A stretch of DNA of 10,723 nucleotides from DAOVRL01 sp964459805 (GTDB lineage Bacteria; Planctomycetota; Phycisphaerae; Sedimentisphaerales; Anaerobacaceae), in NCBI GenBank assembly GCA_964459805.1, contig CAYWOD010000119.1, positions 1 through 10,723 on the forward strand, written 5' to 3'. The position numbers were made by a program, and so were the translations under genes. A model generated the notes under the pieces. The model was not told where the DNA came from. It worked only from the letters and a program-made list of their open reading frames with translations, and searched no databases. Positions 5,209-10,723 of the stretch are shown piece by piece. Numbering within the stretch: the first letter of the stretch is position 1; each line of letters starts with the position of its first letter.

Positions 5209-6522
5209 CTACCTTTGTTTGACCTTCTCGGTCGGCGGCACACTTTGCGCCAGCCACGCATCCACCAGTACAAGAACATCCCGGAAGTCGACAACGTTAT
5301 CATTATTGAGGTCGTCAACAATACCCTCGGTAGATGAGGACGTGTCGGCTTCGTCACCGGGAGGCCATTCTTTATGTGGTTGTTGTGAGCCAGGTTGAGA
5401 TTGTACTTCCGAGGTTGTACGACCTGGATACACGTCGTAGCCATATCTTTTTACTGCATCTTCCTTGATATAGTCCATGATTGCAGCAAAATGAACAGCG
5501 GGTTCAATGCGTTCTTTTCTTTCTTTCCGGTCCGGGTGGACAATGTTCAGGATTTTGCCTCTTTCCAGCTCTTTGGGTTCGATTTCAAATTTTACTGAGA
5601 ATCCATAGTCGGAAAGAAAATCAAGGCCGGGGACCGGATAGGACCAAGGCCGGGCTCCTTCACATTCAGGTAGAGAGGGGACGAGCCACGGCGTGACAAA
5701 ACCGTCATCCAGACCTATATCGAAATTCCTCGCTTTCATATCGACAAGAAACAGAAAGTCACCTGAAAACCACAACCCCCTTACCTTCTCGGATGCACGT
5801 ATTGCCGTGAACCTGGATTGAACGTCCAGCTCTTCAAGTTTGCGGTTAAGAGCCAGTGTCACTGCTTCATCATATTCGTGCTCGACATCTCTGAGGGCTT
5901 CTGCGCTTATGTGGGTCCCAAGAAGGTCTGAAAACGAGTCTTCCCATGAAAACGCGGATGGAAACTCCGGATATAATCCTATGCTCCTGTAGCCGAACCA
6001 TGTAAGGATTTCATGCCAGGTAGCCCCGGTATATGCAAAGTATTGCCCAAGCCTGATGGCGAGATCACGTGCAGTGCGGTCTCTTTCGGCGTCAGGCATA
6101 TCCTTCCAGAATTCCGGATAAGTAAGCTGTACAAAATACCGTGAAGGCTCTTTGAATTTGAATGAAAACTGAGTTTCATTCTTCTTTAGTTGTTCCAGTG
6201 TTTCGGCTGCAAGGAATGCCGTCCAGTCGGCAGCTTTACGCACATGAGCAATGTCAACGTGCCCCGCCTTGCACGTATATACTATGCCGGTCCTTTCCAA
6301 TTGGCCGTTGCTGTATCCATGTGACCCTAAATCTTCGGGGTCCACAAAAATCGTGCCTACCGTCGTGCTGGGGTAGCATCCTACCCGGGCTCGCGGACGT
6401 CTTTTTGTTCCGCTGCCATCGACGAACGTTACGCGGTGGGCACAACTACCCTGGAAGATTATGAAAAAGCACAACACTGCCGTGCCGACTTTTGCTCTAA
6501 CAATGTGATAGACGTCTTTCAT
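5209..6522 (-). CDS. DUF4056-type lipoprotein with C-terminal dockerin-like EF-hand
   Basis: A 437-residue predicted lipoprotein. The N-terminus is hydrophobic and ends FFIIFQGSC, with Cys27 as probable lipid site; the lipobox is atypical (Gln at -3). The body has features I associate with the DUF4056 family: RVGCY (about 47), GIVYTCKAGHVDIAHVRKAA (79-98) followed by DW, a TWHEILTWFGY motif (His170-Glu171), PEFPSAFSWEDSFSDLLGTH (about 185-204) and NFDIGLDDGFVTPWLV (266-281). The family's function is unknown; the HE pair and acidic cluster could bind metal, but this is a guess. The C-terminus adds a low-complexity linker and one dockerin-like calcium loop, DLNNDNVVDFRDVLVLVDAW (404-423). The start ATG overlaps the stop of the upstream paralogue (ATGA, 6519-6522), with GGGGAG 6529-6534 as ribosome-binding site, so translation is probably coupled. 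By eye about two thirds of aligned residues match the paralogue. Confidence 0.88.
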   Translation of the reverse strand: MKDVYHIVRAKVGTAVLCFFIIFQGSCAHRVTFVDGSGTKRRPRARVGCYPSTTVGTIFVDPEDLGSHGYSNGQLERTGIVYTCKAGHVDIAHVRKAADWTAFLAAETLEQLKKNETQFSFKFKEPSRYFVQLTYPEFWKDMPDAERDRTARDLAIRLGQYFAYTGATWHEILTWFGYRSIGLYPEFPSAFSWEDSFSDLLGTHISAEALRDVEHEYDEAVTLALNRKLEELDVQSRFTAIRASEKVRGLWFSGDFLFLVDMKARNFDIGLDDGFVTPWLVPSLPECEGARPWSYPVPGLDFLSDYGFSVKFEIEPKELERGKILNIVHPDRKERKERIEPAVHFAAIMDYIKEDAVKRYGYDVYPGRTTSEVQSQPGSQQPHKEWPPGDEADTSSSTEGIVDDLNNDNVVDFRDVLVLVDAWLAQSVPPTEKVKQR

Positions 6523-7634
6523 TTATCGCTCCCCGGCTTCGGATCACGACCATATCTCTTTTCTGCATCTCGCCTGATATAGTCCATAATTGGGCCAAAG
6601 TGGACGGCAGGCTCAAGGCGATTTCTTCTCTTCCTGGGATCCGGATACACGATCTTCAGGACCCTGCCTTTCTCCAGCTCCCGCGGTTCGATTTCAAGCT
6701 TGACTGTGAATCCATAGTCCGCGAGGAAATAAAGACTGGGCGCAGGATATGATTTAGCCTTGGCCCCCGCACACTCTGCTATGGACCGAACAAGCCACGG
6801 AGTAACAAAACCATCATCCAAACCTATATCAAAATTCCTGCCGGTCATCTCAACAAGGAACAGGAAGTGGCCGGAGTACCACAGTCCTTTTACCTCCTCG
6901 GATGCTCGTATCGCCGTGCGCCTCGGCTGAACATCCAGCTTTTTTAGTTCACGGTAAAGCGCTATAGTCATCGATTCGTCATATTCATGCCCCGCATCTC
7001 TCAGGGCCATCGAGGCGATGTGCGTCCCTAAGAGATTTGAAAACGAATCTTCCCACGAAAACGCTGAGGGAAATTCCGGGTAGAATCCTATGCTTCTGTA
7101 GCCGAACCACGTGAGAATTTCGTGCCACGTGCATCCTACGTAAGCAAAGTATTGCCCGAGCCTGATGGAAAGGTCGCGCGAGATATTTTCTTTCTCGGCA
7201 TATGATAAGTCTTTCCACTTCTGTGGATAGCTGATCTGTACGAAATACCGTGAAGGTTCATATAACTTGAATGAGAATTCAGTTCGGTTTTTCCTGAGTT
7301 GTTCGAGTGTTTTTTCTGCAAGAAATGCCGTCCAGTCGGCGGCTTTGCGTAAATGGGCAATGTCGATATGCCCCGCCTTGCACGTATATACTATGCCGGT
7401 TTTCTCCGATCCTCCGTAACTGTACCCATGCAATCCCAAATGTTCCGGGTCCGCGAAAGTAGTACCTACCGTCGAGCTGGCATAGCAGGACATTCGTATG
7501 CGCGGGGGGCTTTTGGCATCTCTGAAGGCAAGGAAGTCCGGCTGATACGAACAGGACCCCTGGAAGATTATAAGAAGGCACAACAGCAAGATAGTGCCGG
7601 TTCTTCTTACAACGAGATAATAAAGTCCTTTCAT
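6519..7634 (-). CDS. DUF4056-type lipoprotein, paralogue without dockerin tail
   Basis: A 371-residue predicted lipoprotein from ATG 7634. The start MKGLYYLVV aligns with MKDVYHIVR of the downstream paralogue, which favours this ATG; an in-frame GTG at 7643 lies closer to the AGAAGG purine run and would add three residues. The hydrophobic segment ends LLIIFQGSC (Cys28), the same atypical lipobox. All main motifs of the paralogue are kept: TGIVYTCKAGHIDIAHLRKA, CTWHEILTWFGYRS, PEFPSAFSWEDSFSNLLGTH and GRNFDIGLDDGFVTPWLV. The protein ends soon after the conserved KRYG, so it lacks the linker and EF-hand tail. It is first in a two-gene operon with an extended -10 promoter upstream and a 4-bp overlap with the next gene. 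The pair is a tandem duplication that has diverged well beyond the synonymous level. Function unknown; it likely acts at the cell envelope. Confidence 0.88.
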   Translation of the reverse strand: MKGLYYLVVRRTGTILLLCLLIIFQGSCSYQPDFLAFRDAKSPPRIRMSCYASSTVGTTFADPEHLGLHGYSYGGSEKTGIVYTCKAGHIDIAHLRKAADWTAFLAEKTLEQLRKNRTEFSFKLYEPSRYFVQISYPQKWKDLSYAEKENISRDLSIRLGQYFAYVGCTWHEILTWFGYRSIGFYPEFPSAFSWEDSFSNLLGTHIASMALRDAGHEYDESMTIALYRELKKLDVQPRRTAIRASEEVKGLWYSGHFLFLVEMTGRNFDIGLDDGFVTPWLVRSIAECAGAKAKSYPAPSLYFLADYGFTVKLEIEPRELEKGRVLKIVYPDPRKRRNRLEPAVHFGPIMDYIRRDAEKRYGRDPKPGSDK

Positions 7635-7665
7635 TTGTAGCACCCGCCCTTCTAATAAATAGCAG

Positions 7666-7671
7666 ATTCTA
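7666..7671 (-). promoter_or_regulatory. Extended -10 promoter of the DUF4056 operon
   Basis: On the minus strand the sequence reads TGGTAGAAT: a TAGAAT -10 box (5 of 6) preceded by the TGn extension. No good -35 lies 17 nt upstream, which is typical for extended -10 promoters. It is about 30 nt from the start codon. Confidence 0.45.
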
Positions 7672-7727
7672 CCATAACTGCATTTTAGTGCATAGACCCA
7701 AATGGAAAATATCTCCAGCTTTATGAC

Positions 7728-7766
7728 AAAAAAAGGACAAGCGCCTTGGTAATGTCACTTGTCCTT
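7728..7766 (-). terminator. Intrinsic terminator of the coiled-coil lipoprotein gene
   Basis: On the minus strand, AAGGACAAG (7766-7758) pairs perfectly with CTTGTCCTT (7741-7733) across a 16-nt loop, and the stem runs into TTTTTTT (7734-7728). It lies about 70 nt after the stop codon at 7837 and upstream of the DUF4056 promoter, so it separates two minus-strand transcription units. Confidence 0.8.
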
Positions 7767-7836
7767 GTCTTGAAATTGGTAAATCGGGTCTTGCGCCGTC
7801 AGCAGTAGTCCACCGACGGACCCCCTAAATTCTTGT

Positions 7837-8925
7837 TCAATCTTCTTCTTCAACCTCCGAAGCGGAAGCTTCGATTTTCGTCGCCTCGCCCGTCTCAGCC
7901 GAGCCGGAAGGCGATGCTCGAGCTTCAAGCTGATCGAGCGTCGTCATTATGCTGCTTATCATCTCCTGAGCATTACTCCGGACTTCTTGCACCTGCTTCT
8001 GTAGTTTGGCCTGGTTCTGCTCCACTACATTCATAGAAGCGGCCAATCCCCGGACGTCCCTTTGAATCTTCTCTTCGAATTCAATCTGTCCCTGTCCGAC
8101 AACTTCTATAATATCGGCAAGGTTGTGCGTGTCATTTCGAAGAAGCTCCTGAAATTTCAACAGATTCTCTTCGAGGGCGCCCACACTGACCGCTACTTTC
8201 TGGACGTTGTTCTCGATGCTTTCAATCTCCTGCTGCTTTTCGTGCTGATTCTGCTCGATGGCGGCGACATTCCCGGCCATCTGCTGCCTGTCGTTTTGCA
8301 CCGTCTCTTCGAGTCTTGCCTGGGCATCGGCAAGGGCCGCCAGGTCCGCGGCAACTCTTTCTGTGCTCGCCTGCACGTTATTGATTTCGGTCCGCAGTTT
8401 GGCCTGGGTCGCTTCAATCGCAACTACTGTGTTTACCAATGTCCGGTTGTTGTTCCGGATCATTTCCTCGAGCTTTGCCTGCTTGTTTCCAAGAGCGCCG
8501 ATATCGGCAGCCACCTTCTGCGTTCCGCTTTGCACATCTTCAATCCCGGCCTGCAGGTTCTGCTGCTTCTGCTCAATCGCAGCCATTTTATCGGTCATTT
8601 GCAGGTCATTGGCCTGTACCATCTCTTGCAGTTTCGCATGTTCACCGGCGACGGCGGTTATATCGGCCGCCAATTGCTCAGTGCTGCTTCGGATGCTCTC
8701 GAGGGCGCCCTGCAGGTCCTGCTGGTTCTGTTCGATACGCCCTGCAATTGCGCCTATCTGCTCGGCATTCAACTCCACCAGTGCCTGCAGTTTGAGCTGG
8801 TTCTCTTCTATCCTGGCCATCTGCTCACCGCACCCGGTTAGACTCAAGCCAACGGCTGCTATGACCACAGCCAGAGCCGCTCTGGCCACAAATGCCCTTG
8901 CGTCGAATCTTCTTTTCTTGTTCAT
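7837..8925 (-). CDS. Coiled-coil lipoprotein built from 53-residue repeats
   Basis: A 362-residue predicted lipoprotein. The basic N-terminus and hydrophobic segment end LSLTGC, a standard lipobox with Cys32. After it comes a long, almost proline-free helical region (36 to about 320) rich in Ala, Glu, Gln and Asn. It contains an internal repeat of exactly 53 residues: a partial unit at 36-84, then 85-137, 138-190, 191-243 and a diverged unit from 244. Each unit starts VAAD-like, then (Q)AKLEEM(V/I), later AAIEQNQ and a Q-x-x-T-(E/Q)-(K/R) end. The C-terminus is an acidic Ser/Ala/Glu tail ending EVEEED. A membrane-anchored periplasmic rod or spacer is a reasonable inference, comparable to Lpp-type or apolipoprotein-like helices; no enzyme motif is seen. 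A purine run (AAAGGGG) sits about 7 nt before the ATG. An intrinsic terminator follows. Confidence 0.85.
   Translation of the reverse strand: MNKKRRFDARAFVARAALAVVIAAVGLSLTGCGEQMARIEENQLKLQALVELNAEQIGAIAGRIEQNQQDLQGALESIRSSTEQLAADITAVAGEHAKLQEMVQANDLQMTDKMAAIEQKQQNLQAGIEDVQSGTQKVAADIGALGNKQAKLEEMIRNNNRTLVNTVVAIEATQAKLRTEINNVQASTERVAADLAALADAQARLEETVQNDRQQMAGNVAAIEQNQHEKQQEIESIENNVQKVAVSVGALEENLLKFQELLRNDTHNLADIIEVVGQGQIEFEEKIQRDVRGLAASMNVVEQNQAKLQKQVQEVRSNAQEMISSIMTTLDQLEARASPSGSAETGEATKIEASASEVEEED
8047..8673 (-). repeat. Tandem coding repeat, unit about 159 bp (53 codons)
   Basis: Four units within the lipoprotein gene, starting at codons 85, 138, 191 and 244, plus a partial unit before them. 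The period is constant at 53 codons for the first three full units. Nucleotide copies have diverged, so the duplication is old; the last unit is the least conserved. Confidence 0.75.
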
Positions 8926-9259
8926 TTCCGACCCCTTTGCTTTCTAAACGTGTTGAATTCTTGGTTATGCACAGCCCAAAGATTGAGCAGCCACGATTAC
9001 TACCGGCGAAAACTGCATCGCCCAGACTCTGCTCAAACGCGAACAACGGCCCTTTTATGCCAAAGAGCAAACCAATCGTCCGCTTACTCCATCGGCAGAA
9101 ACAGTACGGAAACTTTACATTTTATGGGACGAACGCCGACTTCCGACTTGCACCCATCGCCTCTGACGCCGTCCGAAATGTAACCCGAAATCAGGAAGGA
9201 TTAGGCCCTATTGTACGTCCCTTGCGGCTTTTTTTCGGCTTTGGGGCTGCAAATCACGG
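8926..9259. other. Intergenic region without recognisable gene
   Basis: This 334-bp gap lies between two minus-strand genes. It contains no frame with a ribosome-binding site; the plus-strand frame 8892-9314 is antisense to both neighbours at its ends. No convincing promoter for the lipoprotein gene and no GC-rich terminator for the GspF-type gene was found. A T7 run at 9229-9235 has no stem. Confidence 0.5.
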
Positions 9260-10228
9260 CTATCGAAGCCCGGATACCCCGGTCATTGCAATCGCGGCCA
9301 GCTTGAAAATGTAGTAAATCATCAGAAGGCAGACGAGAAAATAGACCACTCGCGGCAGCCAGCGGGCGAACTCGCCGAACCAGAACTCAGCGGCTTCGGC
9401 GTTGGCCTCGGCGAGGCGCTTGGCGACCTCGTCGAGGCTGCCGGTCTCTTCCCCGATGCGCCAGGGTTCGAGGAATTCAGGTGGGAGTTTGGTTGACAAT
9501 CCCTCGGAGAAGAGATTGCCGGCTTTTACACTGGCAGAGGCAGGTCTGAATAGTTCGGCTACGACGGCGTTGCCGGTGCAGGAAACTGCGATTTCCGTGC
9601 ACTCGATGATTGGTACGCCCGCCTTGCTGAGCATGTGAAATACCCAACTATAGCGGCTGAGCGCAAGCTTATAGAGGGCCTTGCCGAGAACCGGTATCCT
9701 TAGCGACACCTGGTCCAGTGTCTTGCGGGCCGGCCCGTTTCGCGGCGTAAAACGCATAATAGCGATGATTATCGCGGCCGGGACGTAGAACAATGAAAGT
9801 ATTCGCAGTACCGAGAAGATATACGGCCCTATATACCAGCCCCCCATAACAAAGGCCGGAAACGGAGCGATTAGCGCCGTCAAGTGGATCAAAAGGATGG
9901 GCAGCGCCAGGCCGACAAGGATTCGTCTTCTAACGCGCTGCGAAAACTCGTACCACTTGGCCAGTAGGCCCAGTGCTTCGCCTAAGTTGCCGGATGTCTC
10001 GGCAGCATGGATTATCATTATATCCAGCCGAACAAATATCCCAGGCCTCATACCCATAGCCTCGGCCAGAGGAGTACCCTTCGAGATCGCTTCGGTCAAC
10101 TGCTCGAAGGCCTGCTGCAAAGGCGCTTTCAAACCCGCCCCGACCGTTCTCAGCGAACGCAGCAAAGGAACGCCGGCATCGAGCAGGGTTGAAAGATTGT
10201 AATAGGCTGGACCGAGACCTTTTACCAT
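9260..10228 (-). CDS. Type II secretion system F family (GspF/PilC-like) membrane protein
   Basis: A 322-residue inner-membrane protein with two T2SSF domains. The first (about 7-98) has YYNLSTLLDAGVPLLRSL and the conserved AAETSGNLGEAL; the second (about 190-290) has RYSWVFHMLSKAGVPIIEC and GEETGSLDEVAKRLAE. Membrane segments lie at about 103-122, 138-159 and 293-316, the family's usual arrangement. GspF/PilC proteins form the inner-membrane platform of type II secretion or type IV pilus machines. This one is shorter than the usual roughly 400 residues because the cytoplasmic extension before the first domain is missing. No ATPase, pseudopilin or secretin gene is nearby, so it is an orphan here. 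The start ATG 10228 has only a weak GAAG ribosome-binding site; an upstream in-frame ATG (10264) is cut off by TAG at 10232-10234. It is probably cotranscribed with the small upstream gene (49-nt gap). Confidence 0.88.
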   Translation of the reverse strand: MVKGLGPAYYNLSTLLDAGVPLLRSLRTVGAGLKAPLQQAFEQLTEAISKGTPLAEAMGMRPGIFVRLDIMIIHAAETSGNLGEALGLLAKWYEFSQRVRRRILVGLALPILLIHLTALIAPFPAFVMGGWYIGPYIFSVLRILSLFYVPAAIIIAIMRFTPRNGPARKTLDQVSLRIPVLGKALYKLALSRYSWVFHMLSKAGVPIIECTEIAVSCTGNAVVAELFRPASASVKAGNLFSEGLSTKLPPEFLEPWRIGEETGSLDEVAKRLAEANAEAAEFWFGEFARWLPRVVYFLVCLLMIYYIFKLAAIAMTGVSGLR

Positions 10229-10277
10229 TGTCTATTCTTCGTGTGCTGCTTTCCTGAAACTCATCTCCAACCGACAG

Positions 10278-10496
10278 TCAGCGGAGTTGAACGTCTCCCA
10301 ATCGATTGTGCATTACATCACTCCTTATATCGGCTGTGGCGCCGGCCATCTGCTCGGCCAGCTCTGCATTGGTCTTCTGTAATGCACCGGTCTCTTTGCT
10401 GGTAGTCTCAGCAAACGTGGCTGAAGTGGCCACAGACACTGTGACAAGTGCGATAAGTAAGGCGGTTAGCGTTTTTGTGAGTTTTTGTGATCTCAT
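10278..10496 (-). CDS. Small exported protein of unknown function
   Basis: A 72-residue protein with a clear signal peptide (MRSQKLTKT, then hydrophobic ALLIALVTVSVATSATFA, cleavage about residue 29) and a short mature part (about 43 residues) with helical, coiled-coil-like composition: LQKTNAELAEQMAGATADIR. The QMAGATADI stretch faintly resembles QMAGNVAAI in the 53-residue-repeat lipoprotein of this window, but the similarity is too short to claim homology. No strong Shine-Dalgarno is visible. A promoter lies just upstream and the GspF-type gene follows after 49 nt, so they may form one transcription unit. A 10-bp direct repeat, GTTTTTGTGA twice (10471-10490), lies in the signal-peptide region. 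Function unknown. Confidence 0.55.
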   Translation of the reverse strand: MRSQKLTKTLTALLIALVTVSVATSATFAETTSKETGALQKTNAELAEQMAGATADIRSDVMHNRLGDVQLR

Positions 10497-10520
10497 ATAC
10501 TTCGGTGCTTTCTTGAGTTT

Positions 10521-10549
10521 AGGATAGCAGGATTCGCGTGGAGAAGCAA
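10521..10549 (-). promoter_or_regulatory. Candidate promoter of the small exported protein / GspF-type unit
   Basis: On the minus strand, TTGCTT (10549-10544), a 17-nt spacer and TATCCT (10526-10521, preceded by TGC as extended -10) are spaced as for sigma70. The boxes are imperfect, but spacing and position about 25 nt upstream of the ATG at 10496 fit. Confidence 0.45.
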
Positions 10550-10579
10550 GGGCGGGGACTTTGGGGGCGGGGGATCCGG

Positions 10580-10700
10580 CTTCGCTCAGGGCTCCGCCGC
10601 GACAAGTTGGGTTTGTATTTCGTATCGCGTATTTCGTATGTCGTATGTCGTATTGCGCATGTCGTATTTCGGATGTCGTCCCTTCGACTTCGCTCAGGGC
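10580..10700. repeat. 13-bp direct repeat flanking the heptamer array
   Basis: CTTCGCTCAGGGC occurs at 10580-10592 and again at 10688-10700 in the same orientation, on either side of the heptamer array. The second copy, in the context CCCTTCGACTTCGCTCAGGG, resembles short dispersed repeats common in many bacterial genomes. Confidence 0.65.
10614..10679. repeat. Array of degenerate 7-bp tandem repeats (consensus CGTATNN)
   Basis: Nine consecutive heptamers can be read from 10614 to 10676: TGTATTT, CGTATCG, CGTATTT, CGTATGT, CGTATGT, CGTATTG, CGCATGT, CGTATTT, CGGATGT, then a partial CGT. The first five bases are nearly constant and the last two vary. The array is non-coding. It resembles the short tandemly repeated heptamers known from some cyanobacteria and other bacteria; function unknown. 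Confidence 0.85.
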
Positions 10701-10723
10701 GAGATTGCGTATTGCGGGGGGTG

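Noticed and set aside
5039..5398. Plus-strand frame beginning MRKQHLSFLRKQESR
   Set aside because: A typical chance translation of the palindromic repeat, running antisense into the DUF4056 gene; not a protein.
8062..8947. Long plus-strand frames opposite the coiled-coil lipoprotein
   Set aside because: They are antisense reflections of the repetitive Ala/Gln/Glu codons; the minus strand has a lipobox, regular repeats and a terminator.
10614..10700. Heptamer array as a CRISPR array
   Set aside because: The units are 7 bp and contiguous, without spacers or CRISPR-length repeats, and there are no cas genes.

Overview
The window looks like chromosomal DNA of a free-living bacterium of the phylum Planctomycetota, most likely a Phycisphaerae-type lineage. 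The grounds are a PEP-CTERM exported protein, short dockerin-like EF-hand tails on otherwise unrelated secreted proteins, several signal-peptide or lipoprotein genes, moderate-to-high GC and loose gene packing with many short repeats. The taxonomic call is an inference from protein style, not from a marker gene. There is no rRNA, tRNA, CRISPR array or transposase gene.

Layout. At 1-52 a minus-strand gene runs off the left edge. Positions 53-667 hold no convincing gene but include a large near-palindrome (481-562). A good sigma70-type promoter (668-696) drives a PEP-CTERM protein (745-1392). A second good promoter (1464-1492) and a hairpin-rich leader precede a long plus-strand gene (1612-4816). 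That gene encodes a secreted protein with a phosphohistidine swivelling domain followed by a PPDK-type ATP-binding domain, the order seen in glucan water dikinases, and a C-terminal dockerin-like module. One extra base near 4327-4338 puts the C-terminal module out of frame.

The convergent interval 4817-5208 is full of nested inverted repeats. The clearest is a 117-bp MITE-like element (5033-5149) with perfect 15-bp terminal inverted repeats and an 8-bp direct repeat on each side; it lies inside a larger pair of 18-bp inverted repeats (4889-4906 and 5166-5183).

From 5209 leftward-transcribed genes follow. Two tandem paralogous lipoproteins of the DUF4056 type (5209-6522 and 6519-7634) overlap by ATGA, and only the downstream copy has a dockerin-like tail. 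Next come an intrinsic terminator (7728-7766), a coiled-coil lipoprotein built from 53-residue repeats (7837-8925), a 334-bp gap, an orphan GspF/PilC-type membrane protein (9260-10228) and a small exported protein (10278-10496) with its own promoter. The right end (10614-10679) is an array of degenerate 7-bp tandem repeats flanked by a 13-bp direct repeat.

How the genes fit together: almost everything encoded here is predicted to be exported, lipidated or membrane-bound. The two dockerin-like tails on the convergent neighbours (dikinase-like protein and DUF4056 protein) suggest they could be anchored or assembled by the same mechanism. No cohesin, exosortase or other secretion-system component is visible, so any system would have to be completed elsewhere in the genome.
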